Assembly: GCA_016213775.1 (NCBI GenBank) | Contig: JACQZR010000178.1 | Span: forward strand, 1-32,399 | DNA: 32,399 bases | Direction: 5' to 3' | DNA from: Acidobacteriota bacterium | GTDB lineage: Bacteria > Acidobacteriota > Terriglobia > Bryobacterales > Bryobacteraceae | Part shown: piece after piece, positions 31,077-32,399 of the stretch | Position numbering within the stretch: the first letter of the stretch is position 1 | Layout of the letters: each line of letters opens with the position of its first letter | Program-made: the position numbers and the translations under genes | Notes under the pieces: model-generated | Seen by the model: only the letters and a program-made list of their open reading frames with translations | What the model was told of the DNA's origin: nothing | Databases searched by the model: none

Positions 31077-32399
31077 TCAGAATTCCAGAGCGACACCGGC
31101 GGAGGGCAGCACTGGAAACATTTTCGCCAGTGACAGCCGCGCGCTGCCGGTGCGCGCATCCCAGGTGTTCAGGTCCTCAAAACGGATATTGGAATGATTG
31201 TATACGTTGATCAGCTCAGCGAACAAGGTGATGTGCATGCCGTGTTTGACGAAGGTCTTGTTGGCGCGCACGTCCCAGCGGTGATAGCGCGGAAGGCGCA
31301 GTGCGTTTCTCGATGGCGAGAGGAAGACGTTCTGCGCGCCGGGCTGAGCGCGTTCGAAATACCCGTGGACCGGAAAGCCGCTGCCGTAGACCCAGCGGGA
31401 ACTGAGGTTGACCGTCGGGCGGAGGCGGTAGCTGAGGAAGAGGTTCGCGGCGTGGCGCTGATCGTAATCGGCGGGTAGACGAAGCTGGTTGAAGTCGTCG
31501 CGCATCTTCGACATCGAATACGTGTACGACACCCAGCCGGTGATGCCGTTGGCGGTGCGGCGCTGGAGGAAGACGGACACGCCGCGAGAGTAGCCTCGGA
31601 GCGTGTTGTAGTAACGCGCCGCGAGATCGCCGCCGACGATGCGCGTGCCGGCGTAGTGCGGATAGTACAGGGGACGGTCGAGGAGGTTGCGGTCCGTGCG
31701 GTTATAGGCTTCCAGGCGGAAGCGGGTGCGCTCGTCGAGGCGCTGTTCGAATGAGGCCTCCAGGTGCGAGGAGCGTTCTTCCATGAGAGTGCGCGCGCCC
31801 GAGCGGGAGTAGAACTGGTTCAATTCAGGGAATTGCGCGGCGTGGCCCCAGCCGAGGTGCAGGGTGCTTGCCTGCGTGGGCGCGAGCGTGATGGACGCGT
31901 AGGGGCTCCAGACGGTGCGGCCGTTCACTTCATGATGATCGGCGCGTCCCCCGGCGCGGATGGCGAGCTTGCCGCCGAAGAAATTGAACATCGGGGCGAG
32001 GTGCGCGCCGGAACGTACCCCGGTACCACGGTACAAATCAAGGATCTGCGAGGTGTTGTTGTTGAAACGGCGCCATGCAGCTCCCTCGTCGCGCATGCGG
32101 CGGAGATTGGCGCCGAAGAGCAGGCCGTTCTTCTCGCTGAACATCCAGGTGTGATCGAAGTTTGCGGCCCATTCGCCATACTGGTCGGTGCTGAGCGGGT
32201 CGCGCAATTTGTTGAGATTGCCGTACTGTTCGCGGGTGAAGGAGACCATGCTGTTGAGCATCAGAGACCGGTGCGGGGCGTAGCGCGAACCGAGGCGGGC
32301 GAGGGTGTAGTCGTAGTCGCTGTAAAAGTAGCCGTTGTTGCCGACGGTGTTTTCAGCGCCTTTGCGATCGAGACCCGACGACCCGTGCACGACGCTGAG
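31077..32399 (-). CDS. TonB-dependent receptor, C-terminal part (cut by window edge)
   Basis: About 440 residues of outer-membrane barrel are visible, entering from the right edge. Typical barrel strands include STLHLGWGHAAQFPELNQFY, WVSYTYSMSKMRDDFNQL and DQRHAANLFLSYRLRPTVNL, then FAELINVYNHSNI, with a terminal phenylalanine (VALEF). 'DQRHAANLFLSYR' and 'INVYNH.N' are family markers. The signal peptide and plug lie outside the window. It is a different subgroup from the 281-3214 receptor by sequence. It is followed after 3 bp by the DUF1080 gene. Confidence 0.88.
   Translation of the reverse strand, partial: LSVVHGSSGLDRKGAENTVGNNGYFYSDYDYTLARLGSRYAPHRSLMLNSMVSFTREQYGNLNKLRDPLSTDQYGEWAANFDHTWMFSEKNGLLFGANLRRMRDEGAAWRRFNNNTSQILDLYRGTGVRSGAHLAPMFNFFGGKLAIRAGGRADHHEVNGRTVWSPYASITLAPTQASTLHLGWGHAAQFPELNQFYSRSGARTLMEERSSHLEASFEQRLDERTRFRLEAYNRTDRNLLDRPLYYPHYAGTRIVGGDLAARYYNTLRGYSRGVSVFLQRRTANGITGWVSYTYSMSKMRDDFNQLRLPADYDQRHAANLFLSYRLRPTVNLSSRWVYGSGFPVHGYFERAQPGAQNVFLSPSRNALRLPRYHRWDVRANKTFVKHGMHITLFAELINVYNHSNIRFEDLNTWDARTGSARLSLAKMFPVLPSAGVALEF

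Overview
The window looks like chromosome from a high-GC member of the Acidobacteria, close to the Solibacter/Bryobacter group. I judge this from the gene families, not from a search: carboxypeptidase-regulatory-domain (Oar-like) TonB receptors, a PadR regulator overlapping an ADOP-type orphan permease, large secreted BACON/NHL proteins, a DUF1552 remnant, a DUF1080 protein, and a relic of the 'IDVPKGSYVP' family that is abundant in Solibacter.

Layout. 1-134: 3' end of an IS630-type transposase. 281-3214: intact TonB receptor. 3324-6590 (minus): ECF sigma factor, FecR-like zinc-finger anti-sigma factor, then two exported proteins of unknown function. 6638-9565 (plus): strong sigma-70 promoter with a palindromic operator, then padR and an ADOP permease overlapping by 4 bp; the permease ends tail-to-tail with ada (minus). 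10704-14870 (minus): 1388-residue secreted multi-domain protein. 14907-16307 (minus): lipoprotein and NlpC/P60-like protein. 16422-16829: divergent small orphan gene.

16842-21136 is a decay zone. It holds fragments of at least six genes (TonB receptor 3' end, 'KGSYVP' family protein, alpha/beta hydrolase, sensor histidine kinase, DUF1552 protein, comM). An intact, tightly packed three-gene operon sits in the middle on the minus strand: stand-alone response-regulator receiver, TIR-domain protein, and MinD/ParA-like NTPase with an arginine in its P-loop. The kinase relic ends in an ATGA overlap with the receiver gene, so the ancestral unit was probably kinase-receiver-TIR-NTPase. This is the best candidate for an undescribed signalling or conflict system in the window.

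21280-24945: 1221-residue NHL-propeller protein whose C-terminal half has the same architecture as the 10704-14870 protein. It is bounded on the left by a truncated comM copy and on the right by intact comM/yifB (24955-26478). 26644-27711: two tandem paralogous small membrane proteins. 27802-29391: secreted type-B carboxylesterase. 29392-29835: non-coding, with an inverted repeat. 29836-30375: Uma2-type nuclease-fold protein. 30378-32399 (minus): TonB receptor (cut by the window edge) followed by a DUF1080 protein.

No tRNA, rRNA or CRISPR array was recognised. All family calls come from reading motifs by eye.
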